A stretch of DNA of 64,000 bases, taken from Allochromatium warmingii. GTDB lineage: Bacteria; Pseudomonadota; Gammaproteobacteria; Chromatiales; Chromatiaceae. The position numbers were made by a program, and so were the translations under genes. Below the pieces are notes generated by a model. That model saw nothing but the letters and a program-made list of their open reading frames with translations. It was not told the origin of the DNA and ran no database searches. The DNA is taken from the NCBI RefSeq assembly GCF_900107145.1, contig NZ_FNOW01000009.1:1-64000 (forward strand), read 5' to 3'. Each line of letters begins with the position of its first letter. Within the stretch, counting starts at the first letter, position 1. Positions 37,555 to 46,495 of the stretch are shown here, piece after piece.

Positions 37555-38208
37555 TCACATCGTGGGCGAGGCGGGATCGTCCGGCAGACCATCGAAAAAC
37601 TCGACTACGCCGGTTTCGAGCGCATATTCTGCACCGACGACGAGCAGGCCATCATTGTCTATCAACGATTCGATGATGCGCGAGCCGTGCCGCAGTTGAT
37701 TGGTTGAGGCGCGGACGTTGGCGCGGACAGCAGCACGGCGCAGGGCATCGGGATCGTGGCGCAGATCGGTGTCGAGCAGTGGTTGCACCGAGGGTTTGAC
37801 GCGATCAACGATGGAAGCGATGTTGCGCGATGCGCTGCCTTCGCCATCAAGCAGGGTTTCAATGGTCGCGGCGACCGCACCGCAGTGCGAATGGCCGAGG
37901 ACGACGACCAGCCGCGTGTTGTAGCGCGAGACGGCAAATTCGACACTGCCAATCTGCGACGGTGCGACGACATTGCCGGCAACGCGGATCACGAATAAAT
38001 CGCCCAGTCCTTGATCGAAGAGAATTTCTGCCGGTGCGCGTGAATCCGAGCAGCCAAGAATAATCGCAAAGGGTTTTTGACCGGCGGTGAGTTCAGCGCG
38101 GCGCTGATAGGTCATCATCCGATCAAGGCTGGTGAGATTTTGGGCAAAACGGCTATTGCCTTCGCGCAGACGGGCTAAGGCTTCGAGAGCAGAAACAGTG
38201 TTGGGCAT
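37555..38208 (-). CDS. Beta carbonic anhydrase
   Basis: Interconverts CO2 and bicarbonate. The protein is 217 residues long and cytoplasmic. The zinc ligands and catalytic pair are visible: GCSDSRAPAE (Cys, Asp/Arg dyad) and GHSHCGAV (His and Cys). The conserved FVIRVAGN segment lies between them. It is transcribed in the direction of the hybrid kinase gene, 41 bases before that gene's start, so the two may be co-transcribed. An unrelated alpha carbonic anhydrase lies at 49207. Confidence 0.95.
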   Translation of the reverse strand: MPNTVSALEALARLREGNSRFAQNLTSLDRMMTYQRRAELTAGQKPFAIILGCSDSRAPAEILFDQGLGDLFVIRVAGNVVAPSQIGSVEFAVSRYNTRLVVVLGHSHCGAVAATIETLLDGEGSASRNIASIVDRVKPSVQPLLDTDLRHDPDALRRAAVRANVRASTNQLRHGSRIIESLIDNDGLLVVGAEYALETGVVEFFDGLPDDPASPTM

Positions 38209-38311
38209 GGGCTGGCGGTCTCGGGTTCAGCGGTGATGAGGGCGCGAGCGCGTGCGGCGCGATGCCTCACGCACTGGCCCAACATTCTATACGCAAGTGG
38301 GGGGTGGTGGT

Positions 38312-38333
38312 CAGCTACCAGCTTTCAGCCGCC
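38312..38333. repeat. GGCTGGAAGCT motif, copy 2 (reverse)
   Basis: CAGCTACCAGCTTTCAGCCGCC, reverse orientation, directly after the nifA stop side. Confidence 0.45.
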
Positions 38334-38341
38334 CGAGTCGC

Positions 38342-39943
38342 TCAGAATTGCCGCACTTTGATATTTAACGTCTGGATGCGATAGGCGATCTGGCGCGGGG
38401 TCATGTTGAGCAGCCGCGCTGCTTTGGCTTGCACCCAGCCCGCTTGCTCTAATGCCGCGATGACGCGCTCGCGTTCGTCGAGATCGGGAGCATTGCAATC
38501 GACGGCCTGACTGCGGGTTTCGCTCAAAATGCTCGCCGCATTTTGGGGCGCTTCGGGGGCGCTGGCGCTGTGGTCAATGCCAGTGAGCTGAATCACGGCG
38601 CGATCAATCAGCCCGTCTTCGCTCATCACAGCGGCGCGTTCCATGCAGTTTTCCAGTTCGCGCACATTGCCCGGCCAGTCGTAGCGCATCAGCACGCGCA
38701 GGGCGCTGTCGGTGATTTCCAGCTCTCGGCCCTGCATCCGCGCCACCTTTGCCACCAAAAACCGCGCCAGATCGGGAATATCTTCCATCCGCTCGCGCAG
38801 CGCCGGCATCCGAATCGGCATCACGTTGAGCCGATAGTACAAATCTTCGCGGAACTCGCCGGCACGCACTTCGGATTCGAGATCGCGGTTAGTCGCGGCA
38901 ATCACGCGCACATCAACCTTGAGCGTGCGCCCGCCGCCGATGCGCTCAAATTCACCTTCTTGCAACACGCGCAACAGCTTGGCTTGAAAGGCGGGGGTGA
39001 TTTCGCCGATTTCATCGAGAAACAACGTCCCGCCATCGGCTTGCTCAAAGCGTCCTTTGCGCAACGCGACCGCGCCGGTAAATGCGCCCTTTTCGTGCCC
39101 AAATAATTCCGATTCGAGCAAATTATCCGGCAGTGCTGCACAGTTGAGCTTAATAAAGGGCGCACGGGCACGCGGTGAGTTGTAATGAATGGCGTTGGCG
39201 ATCAATTCTTTGCCAGTGCCCGATTCACCGCGAATCAAGACGGTCGTGTTCCATTTGGCCACCTGCCGCACTTGCTCAAAGACTAAGCGCATCGCGGCAG
39301 CGCGACCGATGATGCTGTCAAAACCATGCGCCCCGCGCACCGTGCGCCGCAGGGTGTCGCGTTCTTCGCGCAAGGCTTGCTGTTCGGCCGCAACGGTACG
39401 CGCCAAGCGCACCGCTTGGCCGATGAGGTTGGCGACCATTTCCAAAAATCGCGCCCGATCTGCCAGCAAGTCTGCGCCGCTCGGCGGTTGCGCAGCAAAG
39501 ACGCCGATGGCTTGTTCATCGCTACGGATCGGCACGCCGATAAAGGGCCGGTCGGGATCGTAGAGATTCAAGCGGTCGAGAAAGCGCGGCTCATCGCCGA
39601 GACGCGGCAGAATCCAGGGTTGATTGGCCGTGAGAATCTGGCCGATCACGCCTTCGCCCGGACGATAGCTGACGGCTTCAAACGGTTCGGCATCTTGGGC
39701 ATCTTGGCCGTGCAGCGCACTAATGAGCAATTCGCCGCGCTCTTCATCGAGCAGCGATACCAGACCATGCCGCAGACTGGCCCGCTCGTGCAGCACGCCG
39801 AGTACCTCGCGCAACGTCTGGCGCAGGTCAAGCGAACGACTCAGCACGCGGCTGACTTCAAACAGTGCGGCCAGTTGGGATTCGAGCAGAAGCAATCGGC
39901 TCGTCTCCCCAGGCAGGTCAGGGGAGTGGGGGGGGACTCGCAT
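38342..39943 (-). CDS. nifA: Nif-specific transcriptional activator NifA
   Basis: Sigma-54-dependent activator of nitrogen fixation genes, 533 residues. GAF domain (about 20-185), AAA+ domain (about 210-445) with Walker A GESGTGKE, the sigma-54 contact loop GAFTGA and Walker [10 protein letters not shown], then a Fis-type helix-turn-helix (about 490-533) ending [19 protein letters not shown], diagnostic of NifA. The linker before the HTH lacks the C-x4-C motif of oxygen-sensing rhizobial NifA, consistent with control by NifL. It lies 17 bases after nifL on the same strand. Confidence 0.95.
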   Translation of the reverse strand: MRVPPHSPDLPGETSRLLLLESQLAALFEVSRVLSRSLDLRQTLREVLGVLHERASLRHGLVSLLDEERGELLISALHGQDAQDAEPFEAVSYRPGEGVIGQILTANQPWILPRLGDEPRFLDRLNLYDPDRPFIGVPIRSDEQAIGVFAAQPPSGADLLADRARFLEMVANLIGQAVRLARTVAAEQQALREERDTLRRTVRGAHGFDSIIGRAAAMRLVFEQVRQVAKWNTTVLIRGESGTGKELIANAIHYNSPRARAPFIKLNCAALPDNLLESELFGHEKGAFTGAVALRKGRFEQADGGTLFLDEIGEITPAFQAKLLRVLQEGEFERIGGGRTLKVDVRVIAATNRDLESEVRAGEFREDLYYRLNVMPIRMPALRERMEDIPDLARFLVAKVARMQGRELEITDSALRVLMRYDWPGNVRELENCMERAAVMSEDGLIDRAVIQLTGIDHSASAPEAPQNAASILSETRSQAVDCNAPDLDERERVIAALEQAGWVQAKAARLLNMTPRQIAYRIQTLNIKVRQF

Positions 39944-39960
39944 GGGTCGATCCGTCCAAG

Positions 39961-41607
39961 TCAGTCGTCGGCCGCGGCCGCATTCAAGGAGAGTCGAATC
40001 AGACAGCCGCCGCTGAACTCAGGATCGACTTCTATCGATCCGCCGTGAGCGTTGACGATCTCTTGAGCAAGAGCAAGCCCCATGCCAGAGCGTCCGCGGC
40101 GGTCGCGCCAGCCGATATGAAAGGGTTCAAACACGCGATAGCGATCCTCGGCAGCGATGCCGCAGCCATTGTCCTGAATTTCAATCTCAACCCCGCCGTC
40201 GAGCGGGCGCGTCGTTAAGGTCAGTTCGCGCTGCGGGCGGGCCGCTTCGCGCAGGGCTTGAATGGCGTTATCAATCAGATGCTTAAACATGGCGCGTAAC
40301 TGATTTTTATGCCCCGTCAATTCTGGCAGCAGCGTTGCCGGTCGCCAATCAACGACGATGCCACCGGCCAGCAGCCGTTGGGTTTCCAGTTCGAGCACTT
40401 GTCGCAGTAATTTATTGATGTTGACGCGCACACCGGCTTCGCGTGGCTCTTCAGGCAGCGCGGCGGTAAGCGTGGCCAGTGCTTTGGCACCCGAGGCGTT
40501 GATCTGATCGAGCAAGGCCGTCAAAGTTTCCGTATTCGCGGCCCCGTCGCGCAACATGCCGCTGGCAGCCTGAATGACATTCAAGGGCACCTGAATCTGA
40601 TACACCGCAGCGGCCAGTGCTTCGCGCATCCCGTGCATCAACTGCTGTTCCGCCAGCCGCGCCCGCAGATGCTCCAAATGGGCGCGTTCAATCTCGCGGC
40701 GGCGGCTGGTGATGTCATTGGCTAACAGCAACAGCCGCCGCTCACCGGCAACCGATTCACCAAAATAACTGCGGGCGCTGGCGTCGGATTCGTCCACCGG
40801 ATTGAGCGAGCAGGCAAACCAGCGCGTCCCAACTGGGCCGCGAATATCGAGACTGACTTCGATATTTTTAAAGGCGCGTCCGTGTTCGAGACAGGCAGCA
40901 AACGGATCCAGCCCAAGCTGTTCGCCGAGTGCAGCGCGGAACACCTCTGCCGGTTCGCGGCCGTGCAGCTCGCCGAGTAGCCGTTTGTATTCCTGATTAT
41001 CGAGAATCACCCGTCCGGCGCTGTCGAGCAGCGCGACGATCACCGGCGCGGCATCGAGCACGGTTTCGAGTCGTGCTTTTTGTTGGTGCAGTGCTCCTTC
41101 CAATTCATGTTCTTTGGTGACATCGCGGTGCATTCCGAGGAAATATTTCAGTGCGCCGTCGCGGTCGAGCACGGGCGTGATGGTCAATTCGGCCAGATAA
41201 TCCCCACCCGCTTGGGTGCGATTGACCAGAGTGCCGCTCCAAGTCTGACGCGCCAAAATGGTGCGCCATAACTGTTCATAGACACTTTTTGGCGTGGCAT
41301 TATTCGACAACAGCGATTGATTGTGCCCCAGCACGGCATCACGCCGATAGCCGGTGAGCGCCTCAAATGCTTGATTAACATAGAGAATTGTCGCCTGTGC
41401 GTCCGTGATCGAAATAGCAATTGGCGACTGTTCGACCGCTTCAAAAAACAACACGGGCGGCAACGGATCGGCACCATTTCCACCCATGCGGGCCAGCGCC
41501 TCGACAATCTCCGGCGGGGTGCCGTCGGGCGGCGACGCGATAAATTCACCGAGAGTGTTAAACAGCTCGGTCGCTTGGATGGGTTCCGGGGCGGATCGGG
41601 CCGGCAC
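39961..41607 (-). CDS. nifL: Nitrogen fixation negative regulator NifL
   Basis: Anti-activator that inhibits NifA in response to oxygen and fixed nitrogen. The protein has 548 residues. PAS1 (about 50-165, with AISITDAQATILYVNQAFEA and FLGMHRDVT) is the FAD-binding redox sensor in the family. A second PAS follows (about 175-300), then a histidine-kinase-like transmitter with LIDNAIQAL, DNGCGI and SGMGLALAQEIV. The start is GTG 41607 with AGGAG seven bases upstream. A longer in-frame TTG at 41661 lies inside the sigma-54 promoter and would be upstream of the transcript. It forms an operon with nifA. Confidence 0.94.
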   Translation of the reverse strand: MPARSAPEPIQATELFNTLGEFIASPPDGTPPEIVEALARMGGNGADPLPPVLFFEAVEQSPIAISITDAQATILYVNQAFEALTGYRRDAVLGHNQSLLSNNATPKSVYEQLWRTILARQTWSGTLVNRTQAGGDYLAELTITPVLDRDGALKYFLGMHRDVTKEHELEGALHQQKARLETVLDAAPVIVALLDSAGRVILDNQEYKRLLGELHGREPAEVFRAALGEQLGLDPFAACLEHGRAFKNIEVSLDIRGPVGTRWFACSLNPVDESDASARSYFGESVAGERRLLLLANDITSRRREIERAHLEHLRARLAEQQLMHGMREALAAAVYQIQVPLNVIQAASGMLRDGAANTETLTALLDQINASGAKALATLTAALPEEPREAGVRVNINKLLRQVLELETQRLLAGGIVVDWRPATLLPELTGHKNQLRAMFKHLIDNAIQALREAARPQRELTLTTRPLDGGVEIEIQDNGCGIAAEDRYRVFEPFHIGWRDRRGRSGMGLALAQEIVNAHGGSIEVDPEFSGGCLIRLSLNAAAADD

Positions 41608-41656
41608 GGATGATCTCCTGATAGACGAGGGCGATGAGGATGCAGCGCGAGTGTAA

Positions 41657-41672
41657 AGCAAAAGCGGTGCCG
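41657..41672 (-). promoter_or_regulatory. Sigma-54 (-24/-12) promoter of nifLA
   Basis: Minus-strand CGGCACCGCTTTTGCT matches GGCAC-N5-TTTGCT with the invariant GG (41671-41670) and GC (41659-41658) exactly ten bases apart. Transcription would start near 41646, about 40 bases before the nifL GTG. No convincing NtrC or NifA (TGT-N10-ACA) upstream site was found by eye. Confidence 0.75.
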
Positions 41673-41742
41673 GATGTGGCGTTGTCGGGTGGCTGTGCTA
41701 CCTTCTTGCTACACACTGTCCACTGTTTCGGAGCACGCGCTG

Positions 41743-42360
41743 ATGTCGATAGTTCATCCCAAAACTACCATTCTGCTGGCCAGTAATAACGCTGGCAAAG
41801 TTCGCGAGCTTGCGCACTTGCTCGCCGATTCGCCCCTTCAAATCAACGCCCAGCGCGACTATGGCGTTCCTGAAGTTGAAGAAACCGGCCTGAGTTTTGT
41901 CGAAAACGCGATTCTCAAAGCCCGTCACGCGGCGCAACACAGCGGCCTGCCGGCACTGGCCGATGATTCGGGGTTGGAAGTCGATGCGCTACACGGTGCG
42001 CCCGGGATTTACTCGGCACGCTATGCCGGTGTGGGTGCGAGCGATGCGGCGAATATTGAACAACTTTTAGCTGATTTGACCGCAGTTCCAGAATCAGAGC
42101 GCACGGCGCGGTTTCAGTGTGTGCTGGTGTATCTGCGTCATGCCACTGATCCCACGCCGCTGATCTGTCAGGGCACTTGGGAAGGGCGCGTTTTATATGA
42201 ACCGTGCGGCACCAATGGGTTTGGCTATGACCCGATCTTTTTTGTGCCAACGCATGGTTGTAGCGCGGCAGAACTCGATCCCGAGACGAAAAATCAGCTC
42301 AGTCATCGCGGACAGGCATTGCGGCAGTTGCGAGAGCGGTTAGCGGGTGGTTTGAGCTGA
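41743..42360 (+). CDS. rdgB: XTP/dITP diphosphatase (RdgB/HAM1)
   Basis: Hydrolyses non-canonical purine nucleoside triphosphates to monophosphates. The protein has 205 residues with [10 protein letters not shown] at the N-terminus, [11 protein letters not shown] in the centre, FGYDPIFF and a terminal SHRGQAL. ATG 41743 follows GGAGC at a suitable distance; an upstream in-frame reading has no similarity. It is divergent from nifL with about 70 bases from its start to the sigma-54 promoter. Confidence 0.95.
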   Translation: MSIVHPKTTILLASNNAGKVRELAHLLADSPLQINAQRDYGVPEVEETGLSFVENAILKARHAAQHSGLPALADDSGLEVDALHGAPGIYSARYAGVGASDAANIEQLLADLTAVPESERTARFQCVLVYLRHATDPTPLICQGTWEGRVLYEPCGTNGFGYDPIFFVPTHGCSAAELDPETKNQLSHRGQALRQLRERLAGGLS

Positions 42361-42382
42361 TGGCTGGCGGCTGGAAGCTGAA
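42361..42382. repeat. GGCTGGAAGCT motif, copy 3
   Basis: TGGCTGGCGGCTGGAAGCTG begins directly at the rdgB stop codon and lies in the 29-base gap to tsaB. Confidence 0.5.
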
Positions 42383-42389
42383 CCCCCAA

Positions 42390-43064
42390 TCACCCCCGCG
42401 TCACCCGATCACGCAAATACACCGGCAGCGCCTGCTGCGCCGAAACCCAGCGATCAGCCGCCAGCTCACTTGCCGCCAGCCACGCGATGTCCTGTGCCTC
42501 GCAGATCGCCTCGGGATTCGTGCCGATCAAGGCCGCGCCGATACGTGCTCGCAACGCCATGCCATGCACCGCCCAGCCCGGGCCGACTCCCTGCCACCCC
42601 TCACCGGCCGGATAGCACACCTGCGTCGGCACACAGACCTGTTCGGCACAACACAACTCGGCGCGATCCTGCTCACCGATTTCATAGCAACCCCAATACA
42701 CCTCATCCATCCGCGCATCCAGCGCCGTCAGCAGCCGTCGATGTCCGTCACGGCGAAACTGACCCTGCGCCAGCGCCGCCAGCGTCGAAATTGGCACCAC
42801 AGGCAATTCTGAGCCGAAGGCCGCGCCCTGAATCACCGAGGTCGCAATGCGAATGCCAGTAAACGAACCTGGCCCACAGCCGAAGGCCAGCGCATCCAGT
42901 GTGCGCAGTTCTAAACCGGCTTGCTCCAGCAGCCGCTGCATCATGCCGAGGATCAATTCACCGTGCCGACGCGGAGCGATGGTGAGTTCTTGAATGACCT
43001 GCTGATCGCAGAGCAGCGCAGCGGAGCAAGCAGCATTCGAGGTGTCGATAGCAAGCAGTTTCAT
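42390..43064 (-). CDS. tsaB: tRNA threonylcarbamoyladenosine protein TsaB
   Basis: A partner of TsaD and TsaE in making t6A37 on ANN-decoding tRNAs. The protein has 224 residues, ASKHA fold, with MKLLAIDTSNAACSAAL at the N-terminus and GCGPGSFTGIRIA near 62-74. TsaB itself lacks the metal-ligand histidines of TsaD, as expected. It converges with rdgB. rimI, often its neighbour, is 13 kb away at 55846. Confidence 0.94.
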   Translation of the reverse strand: MKLLAIDTSNAACSAALLCDQQVIQELTIAPRRHGELILGMMQRLLEQAGLELRTLDALAFGCGPGSFTGIRIATSVIQGAAFGSELPVVPISTLAALAQGQFRRDGHRRLLTALDARMDEVYWGCYEIGEQDRAELCCAEQVCVPTQVCYPAGEGWQGVGPGWAVHGMALRARIGAALIGTNPEAICEAQDIAWLAASELAADRWVSAQQALPVYLRDRVTRG

Positions 43065-43229
43065 CAGTCTTGCGCGAGAAACCCCTCCGTTCGGGGTGGG
43101 GAGGGAGAGCGCACGGTGCGGAGCACCGTTCAGCCGCCAATCTCGCGTCCTCCGTTTCGGTTACGTAAAGTGGAATAGAATAAGATCGGCTTTTTGTAAA
43201 CGTAGCGGGTTGGATACCGCTTTTCCTAG

Positions 43230-44945
43230 TCAACCTGGCTTGCGAGTCGCCTCAAGCGCGATCTGACGCACCCGCCGCACCATCGCCTCTAAGCCGTTGC
43301 GCCGCGTCAGGCTCAAATGCTCATCTAATCCAAGCTGGCTGAAAAATGCCGCCACATCAAACGCCAGAATCGCGTCAGCGTGCTGTCCTGAATAAAGCTG
43401 TTGCAGCAGCGCGATCAAACCGCGCACGATGTTGGCGTCGCTGTCGGCGAGAAATTCGATAACCGCCGCTGTGTCCGGGCGCACCCGCGCCGCGATATAC
43501 ACCTGACTTTGACAGCCGTGAACCGCGTTGGCGGCAGTTTTTAGCGCCTCGGGGAGCGGCGGCAGACGGTCGCCGAGGTCGATGAGTTGTTGATGACGCA
43601 TCGGCCAATCGGGGAGCAGTTCAAAGACTTCGGCAATCTCAGCAGCAGCCGCCTGCGGTGAGCTGGCAGCCGCTTCAGGATAGTGCAACACGGGTTCAGC
43701 GGGTGCGGTGATGCGCGGCTGACGGGCGGCGGCGTCACGTATTACGCTCAGTGCAGCGGCCAGCGCCGCGACTTCCTCAGCCGTGTTATACACACCAAAT
43801 GATGCCCGCGCCGTTGAACTCACGCCGAGCCGCTCCATCAGCGGTTGACAGCAATGATGCCCGGTGCGAATGCAGATGCCGCGCAGATCGAGCGCGGTGC
43901 CAATGTCGAGCGTGGCTAACGGCGGATCGGTCATTACCCACGAAATGACGCCGCTTTTGTGTTGCGCTGTGCCTTTGATTTCCAGTCCGGGAATCTGCAT
44001 CAATCGCGCTGTGGCTTGTTGCAGCAAGGCTTGCTCATGTGCGCCGATGGCGTCGAATCCAAGCGACTCGATCCAATCTATCGCGGCCGCTAATCCGACC
44101 GCGCCGGAAATATGCGGCGTGCCCGCCTCAAAACGGTTCGGCAGTCCGGCATAGGTCGTCTGTTCAAAGGTGACGCGCTCGATCATATCGCCGCCGCCTT
44201 GATAGGGCGGCATGGCTTCCAACAGCCGCCGTTTGCCATAAAGCACGCCGATTCCGGTCGGGCCATAGAGTTTATGACCAGAAAAGACATAAAAATCGGC
44301 ATCGAGCGCCTGCATATCGGTCTTGCCGTGCGCGACCCATTGCGCCCCATCGATCAGTACTAGCGCCCCGACTGCGTGCGCTTCGGCGATGAGTTCGGCA
44401 ACCGGATTGATGGTGCCAAGCGCATTGGAAACCTGATTGATGGCGACCAGTCGCGTGCGTGGTGAGAGCTGGTGGCGATAAGCGTCGCGATCCAATTCGC
44501 CCGCATCGTTAATCGGGATCACGCGAATCTGAGCGCCGGTGGTGGCCGCGATCAGTTGCCAGGGGACGATGTTGGAATGATGTTCTAGCGTTGAAATCAG
44601 GATTTCATCGCCGGGCTGAAGATTGGCGCGGCCCCAAGTCGCAGCGACGAGATTGATTGATTCGGTTGCCCCGCGTGTAAAGAGACATTCGACCGGCTCG
44701 GCGGCGTTCAAAAACTGCGCGACCCGTTCGCGGGCGGCTTCGTGTAGACGGGTGGCGGTGCGTGAGAGCCGATAGACGCCACGATGGATATTGGCATGGT
44801 GGCCGCGATGGTAGTCGGCGATGGCCGCCATCACGCTGATCGGCTGCTGGGTGCTGGCGGCGCTGTCGAGATAAATCAGCGGCTGGCCAGCGGTGGGCGC
44901 AGTCAGAATCGGGAACTGGGCGCGGATTGCAGCAATATCGAGCAT
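43230..44945 (-). CDS. SufS-SufE fusion (cysteine desulfurase with sulfur acceptor)
   Basis: A 571-residue fusion. Residues 1 to about 405 are a SufS-type PLP cysteine desulfurase: YLDSAASTQQP at the start, the PLP lysine in FSGHKLYGPTGIG and the active cysteine in RTGHHCCQPLMERLG. A short Ala/Pro linker follows. Residues about 435-565 are SufE, with the acceptor cysteine in VHGCQSQVYI. The fusion would hand persulfide directly to the acceptor and on to Fe-S assembly. Other suf genes (B, C, D) are not adjacent. Function is confident; in vivo partners are not. Confidence 0.92.
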   Translation of the reverse strand: MLDIAAIRAQFPILTAPTAGQPLIYLDSAASTQQPISVMAAIADYHRGHHANIHRGVYRLSRTATRLHEAARERVAQFLNAAEPVECLFTRGATESINLVAATWGRANLQPGDEILISTLEHHSNIVPWQLIAATTGAQIRVIPINDAGELDRDAYRHQLSPRTRLVAINQVSNALGTINPVAELIAEAHAVGALVLIDGAQWVAHGKTDMQALDADFYVFSGHKLYGPTGIGVLYGKRRLLEAMPPYQGGGDMIERVTFEQTTYAGLPNRFEAGTPHISGAVGLAAAIDWIESLGFDAIGAHEQALLQQATARLMQIPGLEIKGTAQHKSGVISWVMTDPPLATLDIGTALDLRGICIRTGHHCCQPLMERLGVSSTARASFGVYNTAEEVAALAAALSVIRDAAARQPRITAPAEPVLHYPEAAASSPQAAAAEIAEVFELLPDWPMRHQQLIDLGDRLPPLPEALKTAANAVHGCQSQVYIAARVRPDTAAVIEFLADSDANIVRGLIALLQQLYSGQHADAILAFDVAAFFSQLGLDEHLSLTRRNGLEAMVRRVRQIALEATRKPG

Positions 44946-45314
44946 GGGCGTGGTGTTGGCTGGCGGTCAAGAATCAGAAATTTGAGTATAACAGTTGGGC
45001 TATGGGGATAGATCGGGCGGTCAAAATGGTGTTGTTTGGTGGCGCGGATGTTGGGTATGATCGGCAGCGGTCGGTTTCTAGCTTGTCCCGCTGATGCTTG
45101 CGCTGTGACGACTGCTGAGACAAAAATATTGGCGTCTCGCCGAGTGGTTGTTATAAGTCTTTGATCTAACAGCAGAAAAAGGCGTTTTTTCGATGTTAGC
45201 AGTGGCTGAAAACAGTCGTTTTGAGGGCAAAATGGGGGAAAAAGTGAGCAAAAAGAGGTCGGCTAAAAAATGCTATCCCTTTGATCTAAAAGGGATTATG
45301 CTGCAAATGCAGGG
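44946..45314. other. Gene-free stretch, CRISPR leader candidate
   Basis: No gene is seen. The last 150 bases are A-rich and lead directly into the first CRISPR repeat on the plus strand, as leaders do. CTTTGATCTAA occurs twice (about 45159 and 45280). Confidence 0.5.
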
Positions 45315-45568
45315 GTCGCGACCCACAATCCACTACAACAAGGATTGAAACTGCGCAATGGCTACCGGACGGCAAGCGCGTTGGGCAGTGTCGCGACCCA
45401 CAATCCACTACAACAAGGATTGAAACAGCGTAGGAGCTGCGGGACTAGCCAGCACGGCGGCAGTGTCGCGACCCACAATCCACTACAACAAGGATTGAAA
45501 CCCATAGCGCCGATTCTTTTCGAGCAGCATATCGCGGAGTGTCGCGACCCACAATCCACTACAACAAG
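45315..45568 (+). CRISPR. Short CRISPR array, three full repeats and one degenerate
   Basis: Identical 37-base repeats lie at 45315-45351, 45390-45426 and 45465-45501. They begin GTCGCGACCCACAATCC and end AAGGATTGAAAC. A fourth copy from 45541 keeps 28 bases and then diverges, marking the trailer end. The three spacers are 38, 38 and 39 bases. The ATTGAAAC end is the usual 5' handle of mature crRNA, so transcription is predicted on the plus strand with the leader on the left. The last three spacer bases are AGT in each case, so the unit may be slightly longer. No cas gene is in the window. Confidence 0.93.
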
Positions 45569-45582
45569 AAACAAATCGCAAT

Positions 45583-45612
45583 AAAAAAACCGGCTCTTAG
45601 GCCGGTTTTTTT
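45583..45612. terminator. Bidirectional rho-independent terminator
   Basis: A-run, ACCGGC, loop TCTTAG, GCCGGT, T-run. The symmetry would stop both the CRISPR transcript (plus) and the RAYT gene transcript (minus). Confidence 0.8.
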
Positions 45613-45613
45613 T

Positions 45614-45637
45614 ATGACAAAGCTCCCGCTTCGTCAT
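45614..45637. repeat. GTCACRAAGC palindrome beside RAYT gene
   Basis: ATGACAAAGC and GCTTCGTCAT pair around a TCCC loop with one A-C mismatch. It lies 18 bases behind the RAYT stop codon, where REP-type elements are expected. Confidence 0.7.
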
Positions 45638-45655
45638 CAGAGAAATCAACCCAAT

Positions 45656-46378
45656 TCAACTCACCACCCCCACCCCACGCCGATAGGCTTGCGAGCGCCG
45701 ATCACCGCCACGCGGACGCGGCAGAGCGCGTCGATTGAGCAGGCTTTCGATTTCCTGACAAAATTCCGGATTGCCAAGCACCCAAGCTTTATTCGTCGCA
45801 TCACGAATGCGCTTGATCCATCCTTCATCGAGCGGGCGCATCGCTTGCGCGGCATAATATTCACGGCGTGCTTTAGCACTGCGACCGAGTCGTGCGTATT
45901 CACGATGCGGTGTAAGCAGTCGATCTTCGATCCCCTCGGCATTGCTGCCATAGCTCGACCAACCATATTCTGACGGTAGCGTCACGAGACTGGCCCGCAC
46001 CGGATTAGACTCAATATAGTGCGCAACCTGAAGTAAAAAAGCCGCGTTCGGATCGACCAGTGTGGCGCGATAACGTCCTTCCCACAGCGTACCGTGGCGT
46101 TCGTGGCGCGAGTTGAAATATTGGACGTAATAGCGCCCAACATATTGCATCAATTTACCGATACCATTTTCCTGATAGGGCGTCAGCAGCAGATGAAAAT
46201 GATTCGGCATCAACACATAGGCATGAATGTCGCATTGAAATTTTTCAGCCGCCACACTGAGTTTGTCCCAAATAAACCAGTAATCCTCTTCTTCAAATAG
46301 AATTTGCTGTCGCGTGTGGCCGCGCTGAATGACGTGTTGTGGATAACCAGGCAGAATAAAACGCGGAAGACGTGCCAT
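45656..46378 (-). CDS. REP-associated tyrosine transposase (RAYT)
   Basis: A 240-residue Y1 (IS200-like) transposase domain protein. It starts MARLPRFILPGYPQHVIQRG. The HUH metal motif is NHFHLLL near 58-64, and the likely catalytic tyrosine lies in YVGRYYVQYFN near 80-90. GTLWEGRYRATLV and the HYIESNPVRA motif follow. RAYTs are single-copy genes thought to act on REP palindromes rather than being mobile themselves. Palindromes of one family lie directly behind this gene and elsewhere in the window. No flanking IS ends are seen. Confidence 0.9.
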   Translation of the reverse strand: MARLPRFILPGYPQHVIQRGHTRQQILFEEEDYWFIWDKLSVAAEKFQCDIHAYVLMPNHFHLLLTPYQENGIGKLMQYVGRYYVQYFNSRHERHGTLWEGRYRATLVDPNAAFLLQVAHYIESNPVRASLVTLPSEYGWSSYGSNAEGIEDRLLTPHREYARLGRSAKARREYYAAQAMRPLDEGWIKRIRDATNKAWVLGNPEFCQEIESLLNRRALPRPRGGDRRSQAYRRGVGVVS

Positions 46379-46495
46379 GGGGTCGGATCCAGTTGATTGA
46401 CCTGCCCTTGAGTATAGACAGCCGCTGGCAAATTGCTGAAGCTGATACGCCGATTTTTGAGTTTATGATGAATGCTTGAACTGGCCACTGTTTGA

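Noticed and set aside
41608-41661. An extended nifL start at TTG 41661.
   Set aside because: It overlaps the -12 element of the sigma-54 promoter and would not be in the transcript; GTG 41607 has AGGAG at the right distance.
45345-45649. Reading frames across the CRISPR array on both strands (repeated NPLQQGLK or NPCCSGLWVATL peptides).
   Set aside because: They are translations of the repeat units and have no independent gene features.
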